Positions 1-9,917 of a stretch of DNA of 64,000 bases are shown in pieces. Under the pieces are notes generated by a model. The model was not told the origin of the DNA and ran no database searches. It saw only the letters and a program-made list of their open reading frames with translations. The translations under genes were made by a program, and so were the position numbers. Position 1 is the stretch's first letter. Every line of letters begins with the position of its first letter. The DNA is from Agapanthus africanus. Lineage: Eukaryota > Streptophyta > Magnoliopsida > Asparagales > Amaryllidaceae. The stretch lies in contig CM057339.1 of the NCBI GenBank assembly GCA_030015575.1, positions 769,312,809 through 769,376,808 on the forward strand. The letters run 5' to 3'.

Positions 1-956
1 CTCCTCAGCGCATCGTCCTCTCTTTTGGGCAAGGTTAGTGTTTTCTACCTTCTTTTCATAGCATTATCACTATTTCATAAAATGACATTGCTATCCTTAC
101 AGTTCTGGAGGCCGACGACGAGGTCGAGATTCTTGAAGGGCCTAGGGAGCCTTCAAATCCCTCTTGCATGACTGTGGGTAAGTAAAGTCCCAACATTGTA
201 CCACTTGTTCCTTTGCCTGCACATTCAGCTGACTGTTTATAAATCTGAACAGCTCTGCCAGTTCTTACCCCGCTGGAGTCACACATTGCCATGCCACCCG
301 GCCTCTATGCCCTGCGAGCCTCGGAACGGATGACCAAGTTAAGCCTCGACTCTCTGTCATCCCTAATTGAAGAACTTCGCGCCGGCAGTCTAATCACGGC
401 CGAAGCATTTGCTGCTGAAGCTAACGGCTCTCTTCCCTTTCTTGCCACCTATCATAGTGAAACAGTGGTGCAAGTCTGAGTTGAGTTTTGTCGGCAGGTG
501 GAAGCTTGCTTGCATGTGCTTGAATGTACACGCCTTTCTTCGGAGGTTGTGGCTGCAAAGGCGAGCTTACGGGGTCTAATTGAGCAGTGTGCGGCGAATA
601 TGATATCCCGTGAGAAGAGGCTAGGCCGCAAGTTTTCAGAGAGGGAGCTGGCTTTTATAGCGCTGAGAGAGCTTCAAGCCAACCTTACGGATAAGGCCAC
701 AAAAGCATACGAACTTTGGCGAGTGCTCCAAGAGGCCATCAAGGAGGTAGTAGCCATAGATAAAGCCTCCGTGTTCACTCGTGAAATGGTTGAGGCCCAC
801 AAGGTTACTGAAGAAGAGCTCGAAGGCCGGCTTGCCTCATATCAGGCCCAACAGGCTCAAGCGGAGGCCCGTCTCTTAACGATACTGAATTATGAAGGCG
901 AGGCCCAGCGAAAGAGGGATGAACTGACCAATCTACTAAATCGCCTGCCGACTTGA
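1..956 (+). CDS. Antisense coiled-coil gene-like unit, 3' part; candidate additional ORF of the Tat element
   Basis: This plus-strand coding signal runs opposite to the Tat gag-pol and lies just downstream of it. The C-terminal block (498-956, about 150 residues) is rich in K, E, R, L and A with heptad-like spacing, so it is probably a coiled coil. It follows a more hydrophobic block (291-479). Upstream, a short acidic segment (103-177) is bounded by a 3' splice-like site at 101-102 and a 5' splice-like GT at 178. Candidate introns 34-102 and 178-261 keep the frame open into the next block. A polyadenylation hexamer follows at 1,066. Antisense additional ORFs, some with plant mobile (transposase-related) domains, are known in Tat elements such as Grande and Retand. 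I see no conserved domain in the part visible here, so that link is inference. A fragment of a host coiled-coil gene is the alternative. The protein begins outside the window and the unit appears broken. Confidence 0.45.
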
Positions 957-1065
957 AGACTTGTATATATATATTTTTTATTCTTCCTTTGTACACTCTC
1001 CTGAATGAGAGTATATATATTTTTGTTCTTCCACGAATTGTACTTTGTATTCATTTTGATTCATG

Positions 1066-1071
1066 AATAAA
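1066..1071 (+). promoter_or_regulatory. AATAAA polyadenylation signal for the antisense unit
   Basis: An exact AATAAA lies about 110 bp after the end of the plus-strand coiled-coil frame, in a T-rich 3' flank (960-1,085). Position and strand suit the 3' end of a plus-strand transcript. A single hexamer is weak evidence alone. Confidence 0.4.
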
Positions 1072-1415
1072 AGACATATTTTTCTTCACGATGGTGTGTC
1101 CCTTTTATTAAATGTATTTTGTGGATAGTCTATCTCGATTTCTTTGCAGGACATTGATGGCTTAGGATTCAGGGTTAAGATCTGTCTCCTAAGACTTTTC
1201 AACTTTATGAGCCGTGAGGGTCCCATAAAGAATTTTCTCCCTACCAGTCAAGAGGATCTCGTAGGTGTAATTTCTCCTTAAGAATCGTGGGGATTCCTAA
1301 GTGTGTTTTCTCTTGAAAGTCGTAAGGATCTCACAAGATAATTTGCTCCCTTACGAGTCGTGAGGACCCCCAAGTGATGAGTGATGTTACCATCATCCGT
1401 ATTTCATGGAATCAG

Positions 1416-2218
1416 GAGTTGCTCTGGATGCTTCCCACGGGGTCATAGCCGTGTTCTGCGAGGACCAGGCTCCGCTCTGGACGTTTCCCACGGGGTCAGG
1501 ATTGACGTAAGCCGCGTTCCACATAACCAGGAATTTTGCTCTGGATGCTTCCCACGGGTTCACTGCCGTGTTCTGCGAGGACCAGGCTACATTCTGGATG
1601 CTTCACACGGGATCATTGCCATGCTCTGTGAGGACCAGGATCCGATCTGGACGTTTCCTACGGGGTCAGGATTGACTAAGCCGCTTTCTACGTAACTAGA
1701 AATTTTTCTATGAATCTTCCCACGGGTTCACTGCCGTGTTCTGCGAGGACCAGGCTCCACTTTGGATGCTTCACACGGGGTCATTGCCGTGCTCTATGAG
1801 GACCAGGATCCGCTCTGGACGTTTCCCACGTGGTCAGGATTGACATAAGTCGCGTTCCACGTAACCAAGAATTTTTGCTCTGGATGATTCCCACGGGTTC
1901 ACTGCCGTGTTCTGCGAGGACCAGGCTCCGCTCTGGATGCTTCACACGGGGTCATTGCCGTGTTCTGCGAGGACCAGGCTCCGCTCTGGATGTTTCCCAC
2001 AGGGTCAGAATTGACGTAAGCCGCGTTCCACGTAACCAGGAATTTTGCTCTGGATGCTTCCTACGGGTTCACTGGCATGTTCTGTGAGGACCAGGCTCCA
2101 CTCTGGATGCTTCACACGGGGTCATTGCCGTGCTCTGCGAGGACCAGGATCCGCTCTGGACGTTTCCCACGGGGTCAGGATTGACGTAAGCCGCGTTCTA
2201 CGTAACCGGGAATTTTTT
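1416..2218. repeat. Higher-order tandem array, about 170-bp unit built of three ~53-64-bp submonomers
   Basis: The segment CTCTGGATGCTTCCCACGGG and variants starts new units near 1,541, 1,708, 1,878 and 2,048, giving periods of about 167-170 bp. Each unit contains two similar submonomers (CTCTGGATGCTT.., ending GCGAGGACCAGG) and a third (CTCTGGACGTTTCCCACGGG.. ending GTAACCAGGAATTTTT). The first unit lacks the middle submonomer. The array lies in the 3' untranslated region of the Tat element, between its integrase and the antisense unit. Tat elements are known to carry such arrays and to seed satellites. Short plus-strand open frames through it are a by-product of the repetition. Confidence 0.85.
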
Positions 2219-2539
2219 GCTTTATCCGCATTTCGCGGAGTCAGGAGTTTGACTCTCGGTCATCTGTACACCGCCGAGTCATGAAACTGGGGGTTGCTGC
2301 TATTCCATTTTGCTTGATGTTGTGTCCGTTGTAATGAGACGGATGTTGAGATGATCTCTAGGCTGTCTGTGAACCATTGAGATTTGGCTTCTCTTTCTGA
2401 TGAAGCTTGGGGAGGAAGGGTGTGATTCCCTCTTTGTTTGCGCCCCTGGATTGTGTACAGGGATTGATGTGATATTACCTGTAGGGAAAAAATTTCATTT
2501 CATTTTTTATTATTATATTTTTTTTATTTCTTTCCGCGA

Positions 2540-2760
2540 TGCTCTATCATTTCAGCTTTTATATCGCGAAGGTCGCGATTGCCCAATCATTTCGGCTATT
2601 TTTCGCGGTGCCCAATCATTTCGGCTATTTGTTTTATTTTTACTCCCTGCTTTTCATTGCGAGTTGCCCAATCATTTCGTCCATTTTTTGTATGCATACA
2701 TTTTTACATGCTGATCTTGTTTGCAAGTTGCCCCATCATTTCGGCTATTTCGTATGCATG
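2540..2760. repeat. Cluster of five copies of a ~20-bp motif
   Basis: GCCCAATCATTTCGGCTATT or a close variant occurs near 2,541, 2,581, 2,611, 2,665 and 2,731. The spacing is irregular (30-66 bp) in T-rich sequence. It is part of the Tat 3' region and I can assign no function. Confidence 0.6.
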
Positions 2761-3447
2761 TGTGGATTGCTGGCTTTTCGCTGCAAGCTTGGAATTAGAC
2801 ACCGATTTCGGCATCAGCACCGCTACAACTGGGATATTGCCAGGAGCGAATCATCATTTGCCTTCATCGATGTCGAACAAAGGTGGCTTAGTAGACAGGG
2901 TTAGGATTCTGTCAACTAAGGCTTTTGACTTCATGTCTCATAAAGGTATTTCTCCCTATGAGTCGTGAGGATCTCGTAGGTGTAACTTTTCCTTAGGAAT
3001 CGTGAGGATTCTTAAGTGCATGATCTCTTATAAATCGTAAGGATCTTACAAGAGTGTTTCCTTCTTATAAGTCGAGAGGGCTTACAAGGGGTGTTCACCG
3101 TGTAAACATATCCCTAGTCACGGATGGGACTTTGTTAGGAAAATGTTTATTCGCGCCCATGAATTGTATACAGGGGTCAGCATTGAGCCACTCATAGGGC
3201 AGTATTGGAGGTTGTGGGGGCTGCTTAAGAACATGTTCAGATCCCTGTAGCTTAAAACTTTTGAATCTTATGAGCCGTGAGTGTCCCATAAGAGGGTTCT
3301 CCTTACGAGTCGTGAGGATCTCGCAAGTGTAATTTCTCCTTAGGAATCGTGGGGATTCCTAAGTGTGTTGCTCCCTTGCGAGTCGTAAAGTTCTCACATA
3401 GGTGGATTCTCCTTACAAAGTCGAGAGGGCCTTGCAGGTGTCTTTTT

Positions 3448-3725
3448 ACGAGATTGCGTCCTTTCGGGTTTTCACAAAACTCGCCGGTAGCCCTGCTGTT
3501 TTTATTCACGGAGCCCTTTCGGGTTTTCATCCGTGCCCATTTTGCTTATAGACATACCGTTTTTTTTCTTCTCTTTTTTTTATTTTTATTCTAACGAGTT
3601 TGCGCCCTTTCAGGTTTTCACAAAACTCACCGGTAGTCCTGCTGTTTTTACTCATGGAGCCCTTTCGGGTTTTCATCCGTGCCCATTTTGCTTATGGACA
3701 TACCGTTTTTCTTTTTTTTTATTCT
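3448..3725. repeat. Tandem duplication, unit about 146 bp
   Basis: Two adjacent copies (about 3,448-3,593 and 3,594-3,725) share CCTTTCGGGTTTTCACAAAA, CATCCGTGCCCATTTTGCTT and a polypyrimidine tail. They differ at a few percent of sites. They lie between the Tat integrase end and the 170-bp array. Confidence 0.75.
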
Positions 3726-3769
3726 TTTATTTTCTCTCTTTTTTTTATCAGCCTTGGGATGCTGCAATC

Positions 3770-3925
3770 CACAGTAGTTTATCGACGTCTCGGTCAACGG
3801 TTAGTTTAGGGACATTGCGGTCCATTGTTAGTTTTAAGGACATCTCGGTCCGTTGTTAGTTTAAGGACGTTTCGGTTCGTTGTTAGTTTAAGGACGTTTC
3901 AGTCCGTAAGCCGGCTACTACTTAT
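3770..3925. repeat. Short tandem array next to the end of Tat pol
   Basis: Units of about 33 bp of the form TTAGTTTAAGGACRTYTCGG TCC repeat four to five times. The same unit type recurs in the Tat 5' LTR at 34,090-34,465. Confidence 0.65.
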
Positions 3926-3997
3926 AGAGTTTGGGCTTAGGAAGATAGCGAGCAGACATAGTTGTCGTCATCTATCTTTGACATAGGCCGTGACTTG

Positions 3998-5443
3998 TCA
4001 AGCGTAGTACTTCTTCAGGAAGCGACCGTTTATTGGCCTGAAGGGTCTTTCAACATGCATGTCCATGAGTAGATATGCCCCACCTTGGTAGACCTTGTCT
4101 ATGATATACGGGCCTTCATAGTTCGGCTCGAATTTTCCCTGTTTGGCACGATTGGGGATCATAGGTCTTTTGACCACTAGCACGAGTTCGCCTTGGCGGA
4201 ATGTTCTCGGTCTAGTCAATCTCTCATATGAACATGCCATCTTTGCTTTATAAGCCTCCAGATTTTGTTGCGCCATGAGTCGGGTTTTATCGAGGGCATC
4301 GAGTTCTTAAAGCCGAAAGTGAGCATTCTCTTCGTCCGTTAGCTCGTAATGAACTGCCACTCGTAGAGAGGGTAGCTCTATCTCGAGGGGGAGTACCGCC
4401 TCTGTACCGAATATCAATGCATACGACATTGTGTTCATGGCCGTTTTAAACGTAGTTCGATATGCCCAGAGAGCTTCGTGCAGTCGTTCATGCCAGTCCT
4501 TCTTATTTCGCGACACCGTCTTTTTCACGATCTTCATCAAGGTCTTGTTGAAAGCCTCAGCTAGACCGTTAGCTCAGGGATTGTAGACCGATGAATATCT
4601 CTAGTCTATGTTATGTTGTTGTGCAAAGCGGCTGATTTTGTGGCTTCTGTAGGCTGGCCCGTTATCGGAGATGATCCGTCTCGGAGTTCCAAACCGATAA
4701 ATGACGTATGTCTTGAAGAAATGGAGGATATCCTTCGTCTTCACTTCCCTCAGCGGTACTACTTCTGCCCATTTGGAGAATTCGTCGGTTGTCGCCAAAA
4801 TGAACCGATGTCCTCTGGAGGATGCTGGTTCGACGAGACCGATTATGTCAGTTCCCCACATTTCGAACGGCCAGCTAGCCACCGTTGGGTGTAGTGGATT
4901 TGGATGCTGGTGGATAAAGTACCCGTGAATCTGGCACGAGTAGCACTGCTTTGCGTATTCAAGGCAGTCTTGGATCATCGTGGGCCAATAATAACCCATT
5001 CGTTTGATCTTCAGCTTCATCTTCGGCCCAGCTTGGTGAGAACCGCAGAGCCTATCGTGAGTTTCCTGGATAACTCTTTTTGCTTCTTCAGGTCCCAGGC
5101 ATCTTAACCACAGAGAATCAAATGACCTCTTGTACAGAGTATCATTGACGAAGGCAAAAGATAGGGCTCGCTTCATGAGCTGATGTTTCGAGGATGCATC
5201 TTCAGGCGTTCGACGGGATTTGAAGTAATCTATAAAGACCTCTCTCCAATCTTCAACCTTTTCTTGGTCTTTTATTTGCAGAGTCATTTGCTCAGTCGCT
5301 CCGTTTTCTTCGGACGACTCCGGAGGTATTTCTGCCGGTGCAAGAACCCGACGGCTTTGCACAACGATTCTCACATCATCGAGGTTTTCATCAGCCAGTT
5401 CTTTAGCGAGCTTGGCTAATGCATCCGCTTTGCTATTTTCCAC
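3998..5443 (-). mobile_element. Tat integrase region
   Basis: The translated blocks show an N-terminal zinc-binding pattern (His..His..CYSCQ) near the right side. A catalytic core follows with WGTDIIG and IISDNGPAY, then a C-terminal segment (3,998-4,276) with the PNYEGPYIIDKVY type of integrase tail. It follows the archaeal-type RNase H directly, as in Tat polyproteins. The region is broken. Family assignment is secure; exact limits are approximate. Confidence 0.8.
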
Positions 5444-5801
5444 GCGGTATGCTTTCCAAGGTGTAGGAAGGAATTTGAGTCAGTAGCTGCTGCACTCTCT
5501 CGCCGTACTTCACTAACTCTGGCTTGCACGTTTGATAGTTGTCGTTTACCTGACTAACGACCAGTTGGGAGTCTCCGTATATGAAGAGGTTTCCAATTCC
5601 CATGTTGATAGCGATCTCGAGACCTGCTATCAAAGTTTCATACTCGGCTTCATTGTTTGTCCTCGGCTTTGTTAAGGAGAAGGCAAAGCGCATTATCCCT
5701 CCTTATGAAGTTTCGAAGATGAAGCCTACCCCTGATTTGATTATGAGCGTTCTTTGTTTGCGCCTCTTCATAGAAGATGCCCCATCAAAGTAAAGTTCCC
5801 A
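5433..5801 (-). mobile_element. Tat additional archaeal-type RNase H (aRH)
   Basis: The block begins with WELYFDGASS, contains the NNEAEYETLIAGLEIA helix and YGDSQLVVSQV. These carry the acidic residues expected of an archaeal-type RNase HI. It lies between the retroviral-type RNase H and integrase. This second RNase H is diagnostic of the Tat lineage. The region is broken. Confidence 0.85.
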
Positions 5802-7060
5802 CCGAGTATCACCCCCGTCAATCGTGTCAAACGCATGTTCGTCTGGCAATTCGCAGTTTAAAGGAGAGTCGGCAGGTATCGGATGCTCAGCGAGGAAGTT
5901 GGCGATAGCCTGGCCTTTCACTGCCTTAAGCGGCCGATAAGTTATCGAGAATTCCATCAAGAGTAAGGCCCATTTAGCGAGACGCCCCGTTAATATGGCT
6001 TTTGACATTAAATACTTGAGAGGATCCACTTTTGATATAAGATGGACCTCATGCGCCAACGCGTAGTGTCTGTGTTTTGTTATCGTGAAGATCAACGCCA
6101 GACAGTGTTTTTGATGGGAGAGTAATTACTTTCTGCCACCAGTAGAACTCGACTCAAGTAGTAGAGAGCTCTTTCTTTTCCTTGGTCGTTCTCTTGTGCC
6201 CATAGAACGCCTAAAGAACCTTCAAGGGCTATTGTGTACAGGACGAGAGTTTTTCCCTTGACCGGAGCGGCCAGCACTGGCGGATTCTGCAGGTACTGCT
6301 TGATTTCGTCCAGTGCGCTTCGGCATTTGTGATCCCAGACGAACGGGGTTCCCTTTTTCATCAGGTGACTGTAAGGACAACACTTGCCTGAGAGATTAGC
6401 TATAAATCGCCGGATATACGCGAGCTTCCCTTGGAGAGACCGCAATTGCTTGAGAGTCCTTGGCGGGGGCATTTCCATAATCGCCTTGATCTTTGACGGA
6501 TCTATCTCGATGCCTCGGTGTTGGACAATGAATCCTAGGAATTCGCCCGAGGAAACTCCGAACGCGCATTTGAGAGGGTTCATTTTCAAGTTGTATTGCC
6601 GGAGGCGTTGAAATACAATCTTCAGATGTTCTAGGTGTTCCTCGTATGATTTGCTTTTAACCATGAGGTCGTCGATATAGCATTCGACAATTTCATGTAT
6701 GAGGTCGTCGAAAATCTTCGTCATAGCCCTCTGATAGGTAGCACCGGCATTCTTTAGACCGAAAGGCATCACCTTGTAGCAAAATATGCCCAAAGGGGTC
6801 CGAAAAGCAGTGTGCTTCTGGTCCTCTGGATGCATCTTTATCTAATTGTATCCTGACGATCCGTCCATGAAGGAGAAGACTTCGTGAGTGGACGTGTTAT
6901 CTATCATCAGCTCAGTGACTGGTACTGGAAAGTCGCCTTCGGGCAAGCTTTGTTGAGATCCCAGAAGTCCACGCAGGTGCGCACCGTCCCATTTTTCTTC
7001 ATCACTGGGACAATGTTAGCGATCCAGTCAGGATATTGAACCTCCTGGATGAAGCCGGAG
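5802..7060 (-). mobile_element. Tat reverse transcriptase and first RNase H region
   Basis: RT motifs are visible: DLNKACPK near the start, FCYKVMPFGLKNAGATYQR, and the catalytic YIDD at about 6,668-6,679, followed by the LGFIVQHRGIEIDP connection. The downstream LYTIALEGSLGVLWAQ segment is the start of the usual RNase H. The region is broken. Its order relative to aRH and integrase is that of Tat pol. Confidence 0.85.
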
Positions 7061-8115
7061 TCGATTAGCTTCATGACCTCGGCGTTGATGCCCATCTCAA
7101 GCTCAAGCCGCATTCTCCTCGGTGCTTGCTTGATTGGCTTAACGTCCGAGGATATTGCCAATTTGTGGACAGCGATCTCTGGATCTAGTCCTGGTATCTC
7201 GGAATAATTCCATGCAAAGCAATCTCTATGCAGCATAAGCACGTCTTTTAGTGCAGCCACCCTTTCTTCAGACAATACCTCGCTGACGAATGTCGGTCGC
7301 GAGTCACTTGCCGTCCCCAAATCAATTTTCTTGAGCTTATCTGCAGTAGTATGTATTCCATCTTCCAGCTCTTTCGGCGCCGGTGGAAACTCTGAGATCA
7401 CTTCATCATCATCATTTTCGAGGCACCAGGGGAGGTCATCGATATTCTCGAGCACTCCTTCTTCTGATAGCGTCATCATATGACAAGTACAAGCTCGCTT
7501 CCAAGACCGATGTTGATCTGGCTCTACTCTCGCTATACGCGTTGCTTTTGGTTCATGCTTTTGTGGCGGTCTTACCCTCCAACTGCTAGACAAAGCGAAC
7601 ATGTCTTGTTGATATTGGTCTTCAACCCAGTTCTTGAAGGTGAAGCAGTCTTCGAGAGGATGTCCTATTGCTCGGTGATAGGAGCAATAATCTGGGTGAT
7701 TAACTTCGCCTGCTTGCTCGGGGTGTTTGGACTCCACGAGGGTAATCATCTGATGTCTTATGGCAAGCTCAAGTATCTTCCGTGTTTTGTTCTGGGGAAA
7801 AGAGTATGCTCGACCCATCTTCTTTATAAGAGACGAATCCGGATTGCTTGATTCCCGACCGCGTGGCTTCTTGGTCCCGCTTTGTCGCTGTCGAACGCCT
7901 TTCCCGCTCTTTGATTTATTTTTGCCTCTGCGTCGGGCCTTTTGTATGACGGGTTGATAAGGAAGAGCATTGTCATTCTCCGTGGCCTGTTGAAGGAGGC
8001 GCTGCGTCCTGCCTTTTTCGTAAATGGCCATTTCACGGTTATGGTCATCCCGGACTTTTCGACCCGCTTCCCTTATAAGCTTGTCCATTCGTTCTTCAAA
8101 TGACGGACTCGGCAT
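7061..8115 (-). mobile_element. Tat protease-to-RT linker with a gag-like zinc-knuckle module
   Basis: A basic segment precedes a variant CCHC knuckle, CSYHRAIGHPLEDC, at about 7,645-7,686, followed by the FKNWVEDQYQQ helix. Nearly the same module occurs in the gag region at about 30,975-31,016, so the element carries two copies. The stretch then runs into the RT. Its role is unknown; a second nucleic-acid-binding module is an inference. Confidence 0.6.
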
Positions 8116-9912
8116 TTTGATGGTAGGATCTCATTTTGGTTCAGGCTCGGCATTTCTTAGAAGAAAGTCTTCTTCTTCATCGAAGTCGTGTATGACGTAG
8201 CTGCCATGGACTCGCTCCCGTTTTTTGGGTTGGACATATCCAAGTCCGACCGTTTCCATTCTCCCATTGGGCAACTTTCGCTGAGTTCCGGGGACATTCC
8301 AAATCCTGTTGTAGAACCGAGCTTGTCGAGTAGTCTGTCTGAAGGGTACTCCTTGACGTTTTAATAGCCTTTTCAAACCTTTCGTGTAATATCTAGGCAG
8401 ACGAATGGGCTGGAGCCTGTCAAGTGTAGAATCCGCGCAATGCCAAATTTCTTTTAACACTTTGGTTTCCCCGGATCGGTAGAATAGGATTGCCTTTTCA
8501 TCTTTTCGCTTGGGAGGGACGTAGAATGTCTGCAGTTCTTGCACATTATAAGCTTCAAGTGCATCGAGCTCTTTGTAATGCTCCCGCGGAACCATGATAA
8601 TTTGCAAACTCTGATTATTGTCGGCAAAGGCTTGTATTGACGGTCGAGCGGAAAATATAGCGTTAACCTCATCTTCCGAGTCGCTGCCGAAGTTCAACAT
8701 AGGGATGGGCAGTCTCGGGTTGTCGCGTCGGGGCGGCCCTGAATAAACTATATCTTCTTCTTCTTCGGTATCATTCCCGAAGACCTGAATAGTGGTGATA
8801 GCTTTGTTGTTCGGTTTGTGACATCTTTCCGTGTCCTCAAAATCTGGTAAGAAGTATTTTGCATCTTTGTACTTCGTACTTCGTTCACGGAGAATGGGTT
8901 CTACTCCCCCGTCACAGTGTACTCGAGACCATCTTTGAAATACTTCATACACTGGTGTTGTGTAGAAGGGATGATGTTGTACTCGTGTAACCAAGGCCGG
9001 CCGAGCAAAGCGTTGTAGCATGTCTTAGCGTCAATGACGTGAAATTTAATATCCGTGACTAGCAACCCGAAGCGCAGCATTATATCACAGATCCGAGAGT
9101 CCGTGATGACTGGGAGTCGAAACCTGAGATGGTAATTTTATCGCGAGCGAGGTGCTAAACGCTCATGCATATTTCCTTCAACACTCTCACGTTGAGGAGA
9201 TTGACGGAGGACCCATTATCGACCAGGATTTTGCCTATCTTGATATCATGACAGTATCCGGAGACCTAAGTTATGCTCACACGTCCCGAAGAGGAGATCT
9301 TCATCGCCGAAAGTGATATCTGTTGTGTGCACTTCTTCCAACTCGTCCTTCATCTTTTCTTCGGTGAGGAAAGCTTGGAATTGCTCTGGCTCTTGTAGCG
9401 CCTTGATCAATGAATCTCTTGCTTCTTTGGATAACAGAAGGGTGTCGAGAATGCTGAGCTGCGAGGGTAACTTCCTCAAGTGTGCCAGAACGTTGTAGTC
9501 CACCTTGCTTTTCTTCGGCGGGTCCCTGGCCGTCAGCTCCTTGACGATTTGATCTTCTAGGGTAATATCTTCAGAGACTTTTTCTTTTCCCTTATCTTTT
9601 CAATTCGTGGGTCCGAGATTCTTTTCGGGCAGCGTACGATTGCGCAGCTGAATATTTTCGCAGGTCTTCGGTTCTTCCTCTTTTCCCGAGGTGGATTCTT
9701 TAAAGAAAGGCCAAGAGTCATTTCTTCGTCAGAATCGCTCCCGAAGGTGAGAACTTGCGATCCCCCAGCGTCGGTCATGTGACAGTAGCCGGTAGTTCTT
9801 TTACGCTCCTTAGTTGTATTTCCTCGCTCTCGACGAGTTTTGCGTTTCATCCGCTTAAAATGTTGCCGATGAGCAACATATCCCTGCCACCATCTCTTAA
9901 AAACGTTGCACT
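8116..9912 (-). mobile_element. Tat protease region and downstream linker
   Basis: The protease active-site segment VDNGSSVN is encoded on the minus strand at about 9,200-9,240, followed by NLLNVRVLKEI, typical of Tat aspartic proteases. The downstream block (8,131-9,021) is a long acidic/basic linker (FDEEEDFLL, YVPPKRKDEK) that I cannot assign to a domain. Further upstream (9,246-9,850) are more linker-like frames. The region is broken. Sequence stops abruptly at the Angela insertion at 9,918. Confidence 0.65.
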
Positions 9913-9917
9913 CTTCA
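9913..9917. repeat. Left target-site duplication of the outer Angela element
   Basis: CTTCA flanks the left LTR. The right flank at 30,054-30,058 reads CTTCG, so four of five bases still match. The insertion interrupts Tat gag-pol. Confidence 0.65.

Larger units (their letters stand above)
1190..3450. repeat. Dispersed direct repeats flanking the 170-bp array in the Tat 3' region
   Basis: Three related segments (about 1,190-1,380, 2,890-3,110 and 3,240-3,450) share strings such as GAGTCGTGAGGATCTC, TCCTTAGGAATCGTG and GGATTCCTAAGTGTG in the same order. They bracket the higher-order tandem array and the 2,540-2,760 motif cluster. The 3' untranslated region therefore grew by local duplication. 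No coding capacity is convincing here. Confidence 0.6.

Noticed and set aside
1416-2218. CRISPR-like regular repeats
   Set aside because: The units are contiguous submonomers without unique spacers, in a plant retroelement; this is a tandem array.
3095-3594. Plus- and minus-strand frames of 60-80 residues in the Tat 3' region
   Set aside because: They run through tandem duplications and polypyrimidine tracts with no conserved content.
6907-8115. Plus-strand frames of 60-120 residues opposite Tat pol (for example 7,480-7,851)
   Set aside because: They are shadows of the minus-strand Tat coding sequence.
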